DNA of 64,000 nt from a virus: the IMG/VR virus record IMGVR_UViG_3300027861_000021, positions 1-64,000 of that record, one strand, 5' to 3'. The notes below the pieces were generated by a model. It saw only the letters and a list, made by a program, of their open reading frames with translations, had not been told where the DNA came from and ran no database searches. The stretch's first letter is position 1. Each line of letters opens with the position of its first letter. Positions 50,089 through 58,117 of the stretch are shown one piece after another. The position numbers and the translations under genes were made by a program.

Positions 50089-50271
50089 TTAAATCTTCTC
50101 CTTACAGTCAGGGCAAATGTAATACATTGTCATGTCTCTTTCTCGTGAATATATTCCTATCTCTCTGCGAAAATGTGTTGCTCCTCCATAGTATTTCTCT
50201 CGATACTCTTCTGGGATGGGTTCATCAATAAGTGTGGCCTTACAATGAGGGCAGTTATCTAATTCGACCAT
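50089..50271 (-). CDS. Zinc-ribbon small protein (60 aa)
   Basis: CPHC at 7-10 and CPDC near the end bracket a central segment (EEYREKYYGGATHFRREIG), a two-knuckle ribbon common in tailed phages and in restriction-alleviation-type small proteins (Lar-like). Binding partner unknown. Confidence 0.65.
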   Translation of the reverse strand: MVELDNCPHCKATLIDEPIPEEYREKYYGGATHFRREIGIYSRERDMTMYYICPDCKEKI

Positions 50272-50513
50272 TTCTTATCACTCCTTACGTTCTTTGGGTC
50301 AGCGACCACTGTGAATGTGTTGATACACTCGTCACATGTACAAGTGATCTGGGATTCATCTACTAGTTCATCAAGATCATTGTCTTCAATCAGTTTACTA
50401 ATGTGCCACTTAAGCATCTCAACAGCTAGTTGATTTTGCTCCAGTTCGTATTCAAGTAGTTCATAATCTGTCTGTGAGATACTTACAATCCCATCTTCCT
50501 CCAAGCCTATCAT
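50259..50513 (-). CDS. Small protein with CxC...C (84 aa)
   Basis: ATG and AGGAGGT site lie inside the end of the HNH-AP2 gene. Helical (DYELLEYELEQNQLAVEMLKW), acidic, with CTCDEC near residue 58. Overlaps the downstream zinc-ribbon gene by 13 bases. Unknown function. Confidence 0.55.
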   Translation of the reverse strand: MIGLEEDGIVSISQTDYELLEYELEQNQLAVEMLKWHISKLIEDNDLDELVDESQITCTCDECINTFTVVADPKNVRSDKKWSN

Positions 50514-50968
50514 AGAATACCTCCTGCGTTACGCCACGCTTGATGAGCTTCCTCTGCCGTATCAAATGTGCCTAAGTAAATTTGTTTTCCGTTCACACCA
50601 ACTCTAGCATTCCACTTACCATTAGGTGTTTGGTGTGTCCCCGGTAGATGTCCTTCTCTGTGTTCAACTCTATTGAGATTATTTACACTACGGGTAACGG
50701 TTCTCAGATTTGAGAGTCTATTGTCTGACCTGTCTCCATTAATATGATCTATCTCTTTCCCTGTTCCTACAGGAACACAGGCTAGGTATAATGCCAGTCG
50801 GTGTGCTTGGTATTGTTTACCTTTAATCATAATCTTACGATATCCGTCAGGGCATAAACAACCTGCTTCGTCCCCAATATTGACTGGAGATTTCTTACTG
50901 GTCTTATACTTCCATTTAAGTATCCCTGTCTGCGGGTTGTAACTTATATATCTTTCAGTTCCTATCAT
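50510..50968 (-). CDS. HNH homing endonuclease with AP2 DNA-binding domain
   Basis: 152 residues: HNH core (AHRLALYL ... EIDHINGDRSDNRLSNLR) at ~55-95, then an AP2/ERF-type domain (GKWNARVGVNGKQIYLGTF, EEAHQAWRNAGG). This pairing is typical of phage H-N-H homing enzymes. It starts on the polymerase stop (ATGA) and its final AGGAGGT codons provide the next gene's ribosome-binding site. Confidence 0.9.
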   Translation of the reverse strand: MIGTERYISYNPQTGILKWKYKTSKKSPVNIGDEAGCLCPDGYRKIMIKGKQYQAHRLALYLACVPVGTGKEIDHINGDRSDNRLSNLRTVTRSVNNLNRVEHREGHLPGTHQTPNGKWNARVGVNGKQIYLGTFDTAEEAHQAWRNAGGIL

Positions 50969-53142
50969 GCTTTAAAACTCCAAAAATGTGGGTGAAATTC
51001 AGGTGTACCTGTCAGTGGAATGATACCACCTAGCTCGTTATTAGTTAAGACCCATGCCTCATCGAATAAATCCTTGGCTTGCTCCTTCCATTCTAAAGGA
51101 ACTTGCCAAACAGTCTCATCATGAAAGTCTGGTAGTACGGGTTTTATATGATACATCTTGTTCTCCTGTACTAACTGATTCAGATGGTACAAGTACTTGA
51201 CTAGGATGAAGTGTCCTGTCCTCTGAATTAGTCTGTTGAGGATGTCTTTTTCAAAGTCTTTTGTGACTGTGACTGGGGTTCCGAGTCCGTCAACGAAGAA
51301 GCCTTTGTTTGCTTTCCACTCTGCAACAAGTCTTTTTCTGTACGTTGTAACTCCTTCAAATGTTTTCCAATATCCTTCCCATATTGTTGTAACTTCTGCA
51401 AGGCTAATTTGTATTCCTGACTCGATGAGGGTTTCGTGTATCGTGTCCGGCCAAGCACCGTATTGTGAAGAGAGGTGTATGACTTTACAGATTGTTCTAA
51501 TTCGTTTAGCGACTTTTTTAGCTCTCTTAATTCCGCTGCTCGTTGGATTTGTATTTGAGTATCCTGCATCTTCAATCTCCTGTTTAAACATTTCAATCTG
51601 TGAACCAATGAATAAATATACATCATTGGGTGGCCGGTTTGGTCCATATAAATTCATGTAACTGGGACAAGCACTTAACTCGGCCAGTACTACTGCTTCT
51701 AATGCGTCTATATCCATCTGCAAGAAAACGAAGCCTTTCTTCGGTATCAAGCAACTGAGATATCCTTCTGATTTAGGTAGCTGCTGTATGTTAACACCAC
51801 CAGTACCACTACATCTATCTGTCTTGGTCCCACTCACCCTAAGTTGGCTATAATGAACTCCAGTTTCAGATCGGTCCAACATCTTAGATACATAGCCTAA
51901 CTCTTTGTTGAGTGTGTTATACTCGGCCAGTAACTCACCAGCTCTACCAAGTTTAGGTAATACTGTCTTGTCTACCTTCCTGTTAGGCACCTCTAAAGAT
52001 GTCTCTTGAAACTCCCAGCGTATTGTCGGACCTCCTGAGACTATTATTTGGTTCTGCACTATTCGTCGTCCTGCCTTATTCCTTACAGGGAAGCCTGAAT
52101 AACCTACCTTGAATTTATAGGTGTGCTCTGTCTCATATAGGCAGTCATAAAATAACCAAGCTAGTTGCTTCTTGCTGTTGGCATTGAAGTGTTGTGTATC
52201 CTTGACGGTCACTAGTTTTTCAGACCACTTGGAGTAACGGCTGCTAGGTTTACCCGTCTTCGTTTGCTTAGGAGGCATCCTATCATAGTGTTCTCTTACT
52301 GCCTGTGCATTGTACTCTTGTATGTGTACTGAGGCTGGGCTGTCTTCATAAAACTCAGTCATTAACTCAGCCATCCGGTCAGTTAATTTCTTAGAATGGG
52401 CTTCCAGTTTTTTTCTGTCAATCGTAATTCCCTCCCGCCTTGCCTCATCTATTAGGCGAATTAGGTTCTGAAAGTCACGAGTATGGTATACGTCCAACTC
52501 TGGGAATCTAGAGAGTATTGGGCTGAAGATATTTTGGTACAAGTCCCAAGTTGCTTGAGCATCCATGTTACAGTACTTTCCGAGCACTGAGTCAGGAGCA
52601 TTGTGCATTTCTCCTTTGAGGACTTTACCTCTGTTATTAACATACCCGTTAAGGGTGAGCCACTCATCCAATTCGACATCACCTTTGTCCTCCCATCCTA
52701 GTAAATCTACCTGTAAATTCTTAAGTCCTTTGTTACCGGGTACACCTGCGTAATCACCTTCGATCGAATTGAGTAGGCACATTGTATCGTATTGAATATT
52801 TGCGTACCTACCTAAAGCACTGTAGGTCATCCACTGTTCATATTGAGCACCGTGAGCTATTGTTGGTCTCATTGCCACCCTTCTTAGTATGATTTTCTTT
52901 ACTCCGTCAGTTTTGTCATCCAAGTTTTTGAAGCTGAAGTATACTCCTGCGGGGTATTCATCGTCAACAACACTTACACCAACAATTTTGTCCTCTAGTT
53001 CTAGGCCAGTAGCTTCATAATCAAAGGCTGCCAGTTTATTAGAGCTTGCCATCGGTAAATATTTGTTAACATCCTCTGTGGTAGGGTTCTCTAGTATAAT
53101 GCCCTGTCTAGGGGCTGTCTTTACTGATTTCAATAATATCAT
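50965..53142 (-). CDS. polA: Family A DNA polymerase with 3'-5' exonuclease
   Basis: 725 residues; copies the phage genome. Exonuclease motif I FDYEATG (D41, E43). Polymerase motif A QMDIDALEAV (D476, E481), motif B RTICKVIHLSSQYG (R548, K552, L556, Y560), motif C FHDE (672-675). No 5' nuclease domain. Aligning motif B to E. coli Pol I places Leu at position 762, where Phe or Tyr is seen in many lytic phages. Flanked by HNH genes on both sides. Confidence 0.92.
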   Translation of the reverse strand: MILLKSVKTAPRQGIILENPTTEDVNKYLPMASSNKLAAFDYEATGLELEDKIVGVSVVDDEYPAGVYFSFKNLDDKTDGVKKIILRRVAMRPTIAHGAQYEQWMTYSALGRYANIQYDTMCLLNSIEGDYAGVPGNKGLKNLQVDLLGWEDKGDVELDEWLTLNGYVNNRGKVLKGEMHNAPDSVLGKYCNMDAQATWDLYQNIFSPILSRFPELDVYHTRDFQNLIRLIDEARREGITIDRKKLEAHSKKLTDRMAELMTEFYEDSPASVHIQEYNAQAVREHYDRMPPKQTKTGKPSSRYSKWSEKLVTVKDTQHFNANSKKQLAWLFYDCLYETEHTYKFKVGYSGFPVRNKAGRRIVQNQIIVSGGPTIRWEFQETSLEVPNRKVDKTVLPKLGRAGELLAEYNTLNKELGYVSKMLDRSETGVHYSQLRVSGTKTDRCSGTGGVNIQQLPKSEGYLSCLIPKKGFVFLQMDIDALEAVVLAELSACPSYMNLYGPNRPPNDVYLFIGSQIEMFKQEIEDAGYSNTNPTSSGIKRAKKVAKRIRTICKVIHLSSQYGAWPDTIHETLIESGIQISLAEVTTIWEGYWKTFEGVTTYRKRLVAEWKANKGFFVDGLGTPVTVTKDFEKDILNRLIQRTGHFILVKYLYHLNQLVQENKMYHIKPVLPDFHDETVWQVPLEWKEQAKDLFDEAWVLTNNELGGIIPLTGTPEFHPHFWSFKA

Positions 53143-53746
53143 ATCTAGCTCCCTTACTTATATTATCAAATGCGGTTAGGTATTGTAAATTTGTGTAATG
53201 ATTCAACTCATACACCTCTGATTCTGTTTTTGCAGAGCTAATAGGTATTATGTGATCTATGTGTAGGGCTAGATCAGGAGCAAGTAACTCTTTCATCTCC
53301 CAACTAACATCATAATTACGACTAAATGAATCTTTCAGATGTTGTTGCACTGTCTCGTAATCTGTTCCTAGTATGTCAGAAGTCTTACTTCCTTTCTTAT
53401 ATCCCTTAGTCTTAAAGCATTGCCATAATAGTGTGCGTAAGCCACACCTCAATTTGAATAAGGGGTCGGAGGCTTTTCTATTCCTACTGTACTCCCTGTT
53501 GTAGTGCCTTTTCTGTTCTTCCTTACCTTTTCTATATTCTTTAGCATAACTCCTTTCATGGTCTTTGTTCTCTATACGCCATTTATCTCTGTATATCTTT
53601 CTCTCCTCTTTGTGGGAAGAGTTATATATAGCCCTAGCTACCTTATCACACTCTTTACATTGCGGCCTCAATCCATCTACGCTTGCAGACTTTTTACTGA
53701 AAAGTTCTATTCCTTTATTCTCTTTGCATTTGGTACAAGTCTTCAT
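53108..53746 (-). CDS. HNH homing endonuclease with zinc ribbon
   Basis: 212 residues: CTKC...CKEC ribbon, a long Lys/Arg/Glu-rich helical linker, then HIDHIIPIS and TNLQYLTAFDNISKGARYD. The KGARYD codons contain AAGGGAG and the ATG of the polymerase gene; the frame runs 9 codons into polA before stopping. Inserted directly upstream of the polymerase. Confidence 0.85.
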   Translation of the reverse strand: MKTCTKCKENKGIELFSKKSASVDGLRPQCKECDKVARAIYNSSHKEERKIYRDKWRIENKDHERSYAKEYRKGKEEQKRHYNREYSRNRKASDPLFKLRCGLRTLLWQCFKTKGYKKGSKTSDILGTDYETVQQHLKDSFSRNYDVSWEMKELLAPDLALHIDHIIPISSAKTESEVYELNHYTNLQYLTAFDNISKGARYDIIEISKDSP

Positions 53747-54312
53747 TAAAATTGTAGCTCCTTTGGTAATTGCCTACGTCTTGGTTTGGGTTCTTCTACA
53801 GGTGTCTCTGGTTTATCTTCGTTGTCATTGCTGTATACCCCTTGTATCTCTGTACGGTACATCTTAATTTGGTCCTGTGCTAGAGCCTGTCTTAGTTCTG
53901 TAAGAGTCTCAGCAGTGTATCTACCTGCCTTGAAACCCTCTGGTACTCTAGTGAACTTCTGTCCACCATTATTACCAATATCTAATCTTACTTTTGAGCC
54001 AACTAAGATGGAGATACGGGTTGGGTCATCTTGTATTGCCCAAAGTCCAGAAGCATCCTCAACACCTGATGCCACTAGTTGCTTAAACAAGTAGCTCATA
54101 TCTGTCTTGTTGAAATTGGCGAAAAAGAATCTCTGGCGAATAGTTTCCCCAAAGTTGTTTTTAAATTCAATGTCTGCACTGTCATCATTTATTATTACTG
54201 TGTCTACTTCTACTGTGTGTGTTCCTTCTTTCATGTCACCTCCAAAGAATGTTGTGCTGAGGTCTCGTTCAAGAGACTCTGTTGGTTTACCTGATATGCT
54301 TTTGTATGCCAT
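53746..54312 (-). CDS. Possible single-stranded DNA-binding protein (188 aa)
   Basis: Start MAYKSISGK chosen for GGGAGG 7 bases upstream. Beta-rich middle (THTVEVDTVIINDDSADIEFKN is one strand pair) followed by helical and Pro/Arg-rich tail ending PKELQF. Position between the polymerase and recombination genes suits an SSB or replication accessory, but no definitive motif is visible. Confidence 0.35.
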   Translation of the reverse strand: MAYKSISGKPTESLERDLSTTFFGGDMKEGTHTVEVDTVIINDDSADIEFKNNFGETIRQRFFFANFNKTDMSYLFKQLVASGVEDASGLWAIQDDPTRISILVGSKVRLDIGNNGGQKFTRVPEGFKAGRYTAETLTELRQALAQDQIKMYRTEIQGVYSNDNEDKPETPVEEPKPRRRQLPKELQF

Positions 54313-54469
54313 CACCGTACCTCCCATAGCGATCATTCATTTCTTCACCCCATATTAGTACTTCTTGTGTGTGATTAAGGAAGTAATACATAAAAGAATA
54401 GTGATATCCATCACCAAACATGATGTCCATAGTCTGTTCCCATGCTTCCGATACGTCTTCTTTATTCAT
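54287..54469 (-). CDS. Small protein (60 aa)
   Basis: AGGAGG before the ATG, downstream of the tRNA-shaped RNA. Tyr/Trp/Met-rich, acidic (EAWEQTMDIMFGDGYHYSFM). Overlaps the next gene by 26 bases. Function unknown. Confidence 0.55.
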   Translation of the reverse strand: MNKEDVSEAWEQTMDIMFGDGYHYSFMYYFLNHTQEVLIWGEEMNDRYGRYGDGIQKHIR

Positions 54470-54491
54470 TACTTCCTCCTGTTGTGTGTAG

Positions 54492-54544
54492 TTGTGGCTG
54501 AAGGGACTCTACTCCTTCATTTAATCCATTCGTGTGAACCACAA
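54492..54544 (-). other. Nested hairpin after the tRNA-shaped RNA
   Basis: TTGTGG/CCACAA (54492-54497 with 54539-54544) encloses GAAGG/CCTTC (54500-54504 with 54514-54518). It lies between the tRNA-shaped RNA and the ribosome-binding site of the 60-aa gene, forming a structured leader. Confidence 0.45.
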
Positions 54545-54546
54545 TT

Positions 54547-54624
54547 GATACGGGTCGGACCTTCCCCGACGACCTCTACGGCGATTTCTCTGGTAGTGCT
54601 CTAATATATCTGAGCTACCGTATC
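54547..54624 (-). tRNA. tRNA-shaped RNA with non-canonical loops (tRNA-like or pseudo-tRNA)
   Basis: Reading leftward: acceptor GATACGG (54624-54618) pairs perfectly with CCGTATC (54553-54547); TA; D stem GCTC/GAGC; A26; anticodon stem CTAC/GTAG; variable AGGTC; T stem GTCGG/CCGAC joined directly to the acceptor. All stems and linkers have tRNA geometry. But the T loop is GGAAGGT instead of TTCGANN, the D loop lacks GG, and the anticodon loop is 13 nt between 4-bp stems. No anticodon can be assigned. Either a decayed tRNA or a tRNA mimic. Confidence 0.55.
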
Positions 54625-54630
54625 AATTCA

Positions 54631-55020
54631 TTACCCTATTACTAGGTTGTGCGTTGGGTTGTTGCACGGCTCACCATCGTAACCAATAACAGCTTCACCT
54701 GCCTTGTTACGAAGTTCTGTAGTACCATCTTCATTGAAGTAGAACTTGTTGTTGCCCAAAAGCATACCGTCTGCTACATAAAAGATTGACTCTACTCCAT
54801 CCTTCTCGGATGTACGTTGGTCCAGTGACCCAGCATCCTGAAAAGGAGACTCGTTATCACCAATTTTAGTTGTACGAACATTACGTACCCCTGCTTTCTT
54901 GTTGTCCTTAAATACCCAGTACTTAAGTCCAGATTCCTTGTCCTTACCTGCTAAGTAGGTGTTACCTGCTTTGCTTACGGTTGGCCAAAGTCCAATGTGT
55001 TTCTTCTTACCTTCGCTCAT
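54631..55020 (-). CDS. Protein of unknown function (129 aa)
   Basis: Start MSEGKKKHIG chosen for GGAGG 7 bases upstream. Gly/Asn-rich beta protein with repeated short strands (YWVFKDNKKAGVRNVRT; KFYFNEDGTTELRNK). Lies between annealing-protein and tRNA-like loci. No family recognised. Confidence 0.55.
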   Translation of the reverse strand: MSEGKKKHIGLWPTVSKAGNTYLAGKDKESGLKYWVFKDNKKAGVRNVRTTKIGDNESPFQDAGSLDQRTSEKDGVESIFYVADGMLLGNNKFYFNEDGTTELRNKAGEAVIGYDGEPCNNPTHNLVIG

Positions 55021-55067
55021 ATTGTTTCCTCCAATGAGAGATTCACCCACAGTATTGTGGGTTATTG

Positions 55068-55538
55068 TTAAAATGGTATTTCTTGTGTTTTAGTTGCTAC
55101 CTTCTTACGAACCCGAGCCTTACTCTTACCTAGACCATTACCTAAGTCTAAAGGCGTTCCCTGTCCATCTATGTAGACCTGAATGCCTAGTCCGTGCATT
55201 GCAAGACCTTTAACTAAGCAGCGTTTGGTTGCTGAGTTGATGTCAAACACGCCCAACTTTTCGCCTCGTATTGCGTTGTTATAGTTATCCAGTACGGGTA
55301 GGACTTCAATCAGTGAGTTACCTTTGATGGTTACCTCAACCTGAACCATTGCACCAGCCTCAGTGAATGAGAATGGATTACCCTGTGGGTCATTAATTAC
55401 CCTATAGCTCGCTTCTGGGTCATAGTTCTTAGCTAATGCCCAAGCTGCTGACCACTTTAGGTATGAAAGGTTCTGCTTCTGCTCCAAGTGCATTGATACA
55501 TCAATCTTGCTTAAGTCTGCGAATGTTGTGTTAGTCAT
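55068..55538 (-). CDS. Single-strand annealing protein, Sak3/DUF1071-like
   Basis: 156 residues. Conserved block LSYLKWSAAWALAKNYDP near 25, Val/Ile-rich strands (MVQVEVTIKG), LPVLDNYNNAI and FDINSATKRCLVKGLAMHGLGI match the Sak3/DUF1071 recombinase family, which anneals ssDNA during recombination and pairs with an exonuclease. The C-terminus IPF may bind a partner. The exonuclease gene is ~1.6 kb upstream in the same direction. Confidence 0.75.
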   Translation of the reverse strand: MTNTTFADLSKIDVSMHLEQKQNLSYLKWSAAWALAKNYDPEASYRVINDPQGNPFSFTEAGAMVQVEVTIKGNSLIEVLPVLDNYNNAIRGEKLGVFDINSATKRCLVKGLAMHGLGIQVYIDGQGTPLDLGNGLGKSKARVRKKVATKTQEIPF

Positions 55539-56043
55539 ATTTTGCCCCTTTGGCTAAGTTGTCCTCAGGAGTGAGGATTTGTAGGTTAGTGTAGTAGCAG
55601 AGTGCCACCACCTCCTCTTCAGTTGTTGCTGTTGCAATAGGTTTGATATGGTCAATGTGATGGCCACCCAGTTCTTCAATGCTACATCCATAGTTTGCTT
55701 GACAAGTTGCTTCTAAGTGGGCTTGTGCTGTCTCAAATGAGCATCCTATTATCTCAATGGTTTTGTTAGGTTTGTTCCAGTTTTTACGCTTAAAAGAATG
55801 AAGTACGGCTAGTCTTAGGTCATGTTTGAATTTGAAGAATGGGTCTGTCTTTAGTCGTTTCCTCATTGACTTACGTACTTGTACTCCCCTACATACTTTA
55901 CAAGCATTATCATATCCATATTGACCACCTGTGTCTTTATTGAATCCACCAACACCTCGGATACCACCACAATAATTACACTGTAACAATTCCATATCAT
56001 TCCATAAGGCATCTCTGTCTTTAGGTTTCATTCTTATTCCCAC
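55531..56043 (-). CDS. HNH homing endonuclease with zinc ribbon
   Basis: 170 residues. GTG start 9 bases after AAGGAG (an ATG four codons on is an alternative). CNYC...CKVC ribbon, helical linker, then HHIDHIKPIATA and TNLQILTPEDNLAKGAKYD. Final codons contain AAAGGGG and the ATG of the annealing-protein gene. First gene after the leftward promoter at 56089-56117. Confidence 0.85.
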   Translation of the reverse strand: MGIRMKPKDRDALWNDMELLQCNYCGGIRGVGGFNKDTGGQYGYDNACKVCRGVQVRKSMRKRLKTDPFFKFKHDLRLAVLHSFKRKNWNKPNKTIEIIGCSFETAQAHLEATCQANYGCSIEELGGHHIDHIKPIATATTEEEVVALCYYTNLQILTPEDNLAKGAKYD

Positions 56044-56088
56044 GAACTTTATCTCCTTAATGAGTTACGGTTATTTGTTTATGTTTAT

Positions 56089-56117
56089 ATTATAGCATAC
56101 CTTTATCAATTTGTCAA
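56089..56117 (-). promoter_or_regulatory. Leftward sigma70 promoter, extended -10
   Basis: Reading leftward: TTGACA (56117-56112), 17-nt spacer, TGC, TATAAT (56094-56089). Drives the recombination/replication block beginning with the HNH and annealing-protein genes. Confidence 0.85.
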
Positions 56118-56152
56118 CCCTTAATTTATAAAGGTCTAATTTAACAGAACAC

Positions 56153-56671
56153 TTATTTCCAAACACCACTTGAATCCATAAGTTCTTCCTTGTCACAATT
56201 ATTACACCACCGTTTACGGCCACCACCATCTATCATAACATGACCTGTAAGTATACAAGGTGGGGTCAGGGTCTTTAGTTTAGTTTTGTAGCCCTGTTTA
56301 GCATCCCACCATTCTTGGTAGGTTCCTTTGTGTGTAATTCCTCTATCATAGGATTCTGATACCATCCTTTGAAACTCTTCAATACTCTCAGAATCATTGT
56401 CTCGTTCGTTCGACATCTCTGCCACACCTCTGCTACCGTACTGGTCTTGAAAGTGTTGTGCCTCAGTCTTCCATCCTCTAGTGTATAGCCAACCCTTAAC
56501 GTCACTTACTGCATAGTCAAGTCCGTACATACGAGACTCTGATAACGCATCCTTTTGATAGATAGCAGGGTCTGCACCACGCTCATCCATTCTCCACACA
56601 TACCCACCAAAGGTGAAGTCATTCTCTGGATGCTTATCAAACTCTTCTGCTGCTAATTCATCAGACATCAT
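56153..56671 (-). CDS. Protein of unknown function with C-terminal CxxC (172 aa)
   Basis: ATGA overlap with the upstream gene. Acidic, helical, Trp/Tyr-rich; ends with a zinc-finger-like segment (C at ~140, then H, then WCNNCDKEE). Possibly binds nucleic acid. No family recognised. Confidence 0.55.
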   Translation of the reverse strand: MMSDELAAEEFDKHPENDFTFGGYVWRMDERGADPAIYQKDALSESRMYGLDYAVSDVKGWLYTRGWKTEAQHFQDQYGSRGVAEMSNERDNDSESIEEFQRMVSESYDRGITHKGTYQEWWDAKQGYKTKLKTLTPPCILTGHVMIDGGGRKRWCNNCDKEELMDSSGVWK

Positions 56672-56856
56672 AATAGTGTGACCCCCGCTTCCTCTTGTCC
56701 TTTGGTGTACCCAAATACATTAGAATCGAACTCCAACCATGGAGATTCATAATGTGGCGGCTCTCCATACTCACCATCACGAAGTACGTATACATTATAG
56801 TCTCCGTGGGCATTTATATACTCATTTAACTTTTCTATTAGTTCACTTGCTTTCAT
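56668..56856 (-). CDS. Small protein (62 aa)
   Basis: AGGAGG before the ATG. Begins MKASELIEKLNEYINAHGDY then NVYVLRDGEYGEPPHYESPW, an alpha/beta pattern common to small phage proteins of unknown role (helix then short sheet). Confidence 0.6.
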   Translation of the reverse strand: MKASELIEKLNEYINAHGDYNVYVLRDGEYGEPPHYESPWLEFDSNVFGYTKGQEEAGVTLL

Positions 56857-56867
56857 TACATTGCCTC

Positions 56868-57149
56868 CTAAAATGTGGTGGGGACTCTTATCTTGTCTTT
56901 TCTGGCTACTAATTCCCTGTTTACTTCTAGCAACCTAGCATATGATTTTTTGTGTTCCTCCTGTTGCTTGGCGGCAGCACGTAATTTAATACCATTACCC
57001 CAGTTAACAAAATTCATACATATCGAAGAGGCATCTATACCAGCAGCGGGAACTCTCTCACAGGTCCATGTGATGTCTCCATCGTCTATGTCATAGTTAC
57101 CGAAGAAGCAGGTCTCACAACTTGGTCTTTCAAATATAATATCACTCAT
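56868..57149 (-). CDS. Small Cys-containing protein (93 aa)
   Basis: Start MSDIIFERPSCETC by TAATG coupling with the exonuclease gene and GGAGG. CETCFFGNYDIDD, C, then C (TWTCERVP, SICMNF) is a pattern of four Cys that may coordinate a metal; the C-terminus is a charged helix. Function unknown. Confidence 0.55.
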   Translation of the reverse strand: MSDIIFERPSCETCFFGNYDIDDGDITWTCERVPAAGIDASSICMNFVNWGNGIKLRAAAKQQEEHKKSYARLLEVNRELVARKDKIRVPTTF

Positions 57150-58117
57150 TACAGTGCCTCCGCTATTGCCATACAACTAGCCACCCAAGCATCAAAGCCA
57201 TTTCGTGTGTCAGCGTCCTTAAATGGATCGTAGAGCAATGTTTTGTTCTTTTTGTTAGTCTTACCCCAATGATCCACGTTACCGCTTCTAATTTGTGGTA
57301 TCTCTTTGTTTCTTATGCAGTCAGAACAGTACTCATAGAATGCCGTGATGCCACTTGCTGTGATATTGGTTACCTCACCATCTAGTAGTAAGTTATCACC
57401 TTCGTAAGTAACATCATAGAAACTCTGGAAGGGTTTAATCATAAAGGGTTTACCTGTCTTCTCATCCCTCATCACTGCTCTGTGTTCAGGGTTAATCATG
57501 TGTTTCTCTTCGTCCTTGATTGCGTAAAATGGGAAGAAGTAATTAACACGACTTGTGTATGCTAAGACCCACGGAATCTTAAAGAAGCTGGCGTAATGTG
57601 CTGCTTGTATTAGATGTTTTGAATCCACGTTACCTTTAAACCAACTTGCTTTATCATGTGCTGAGTAAGGACTACAGATTAATTTTAGTTCTACTCCGAG
57701 GGTTGGAGTGAACTCAGTACTTAAGTAACCGTCCTCTCCTATCTTATCGTAATTACCTAGTACAATATCAGGTCTTCCGGTAACAAGCTCGCCGTTAGGC
57801 AAGTTATACTTCATTGGAATCTCTTCTTCGCATTTGTACTCAGTACCGTTAAGGTCCAGTAACTGACTGAAACTGTCCTCATTGGTCAGACCTGCATCAA
57901 ACATTAACTGTGTATCGTAACTGACAGGTGTCTGAACCCCTAGATACCTAAGTACTACTTGGCGAGGGTCGGCTCCAACAATAGAACCAGAAGCAGTAAT
58001 ACAACCACTACTACCACCACGCCATGTCCCCACTTTTGTTTTCTCTTTGGCAACTGCTGCCTCCTGCATGTTTGCAAACCCGTTTGTGAGTTTGTCATAA
58101 AATGTAAACTTATCCAT
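57149..58117 (-). CDS. PD-(D/E)XK exonuclease, YqaJ/lambda-Exo-like
   Basis: 322 residues. Begins with a helical segment then KTKVGTWRGGSSGCITASG; nuclease core GRPDIVLG (D near 118) and VELKLI (E-x-K) with HLIQAAHY (QxxxY) as motif IV. These define viral recombinases that resect DNA ends for the partner annealing protein. C-terminal Cys (YCSDC, SC) could hint at a metal site but not a clear Fe-S set. Confidence 0.75.
   Translation of the reverse strand: MDKFTFYDKLTNGFANMQEAAVAKEKTKVGTWRGGSSGCITASGSIVGADPRQVVLRYLGVQTPVSYDTQLMFDAGLTNEDSFSQLLDLNGTEYKCEEEIPMKYNLPNGELVTGRPDIVLGNYDKIGEDGYLSTEFTPTLGVELKLICSPYSAHDKASWFKGNVDSKHLIQAAHYASFFKIPWVLAYTSRVNYFFPFYAIKDEEKHMINPEHRAVMRDEKTGKPFMIKPFQSFYDVTYEGDNLLLDGEVTNITASGITAFYEYCSDCIRNKEIPQIRSGNVDHWGKTNKKNKTLLYDPFKDADTRNGFDAWVASCMAIAEAL

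Noticed and set aside
57149-58117. Fe-S cluster (Cas4-like) in the exonuclease
   Set aside because: Only scattered Cys (YCSDC and two others), not the spaced four-Cys set of Cas4/AddB.
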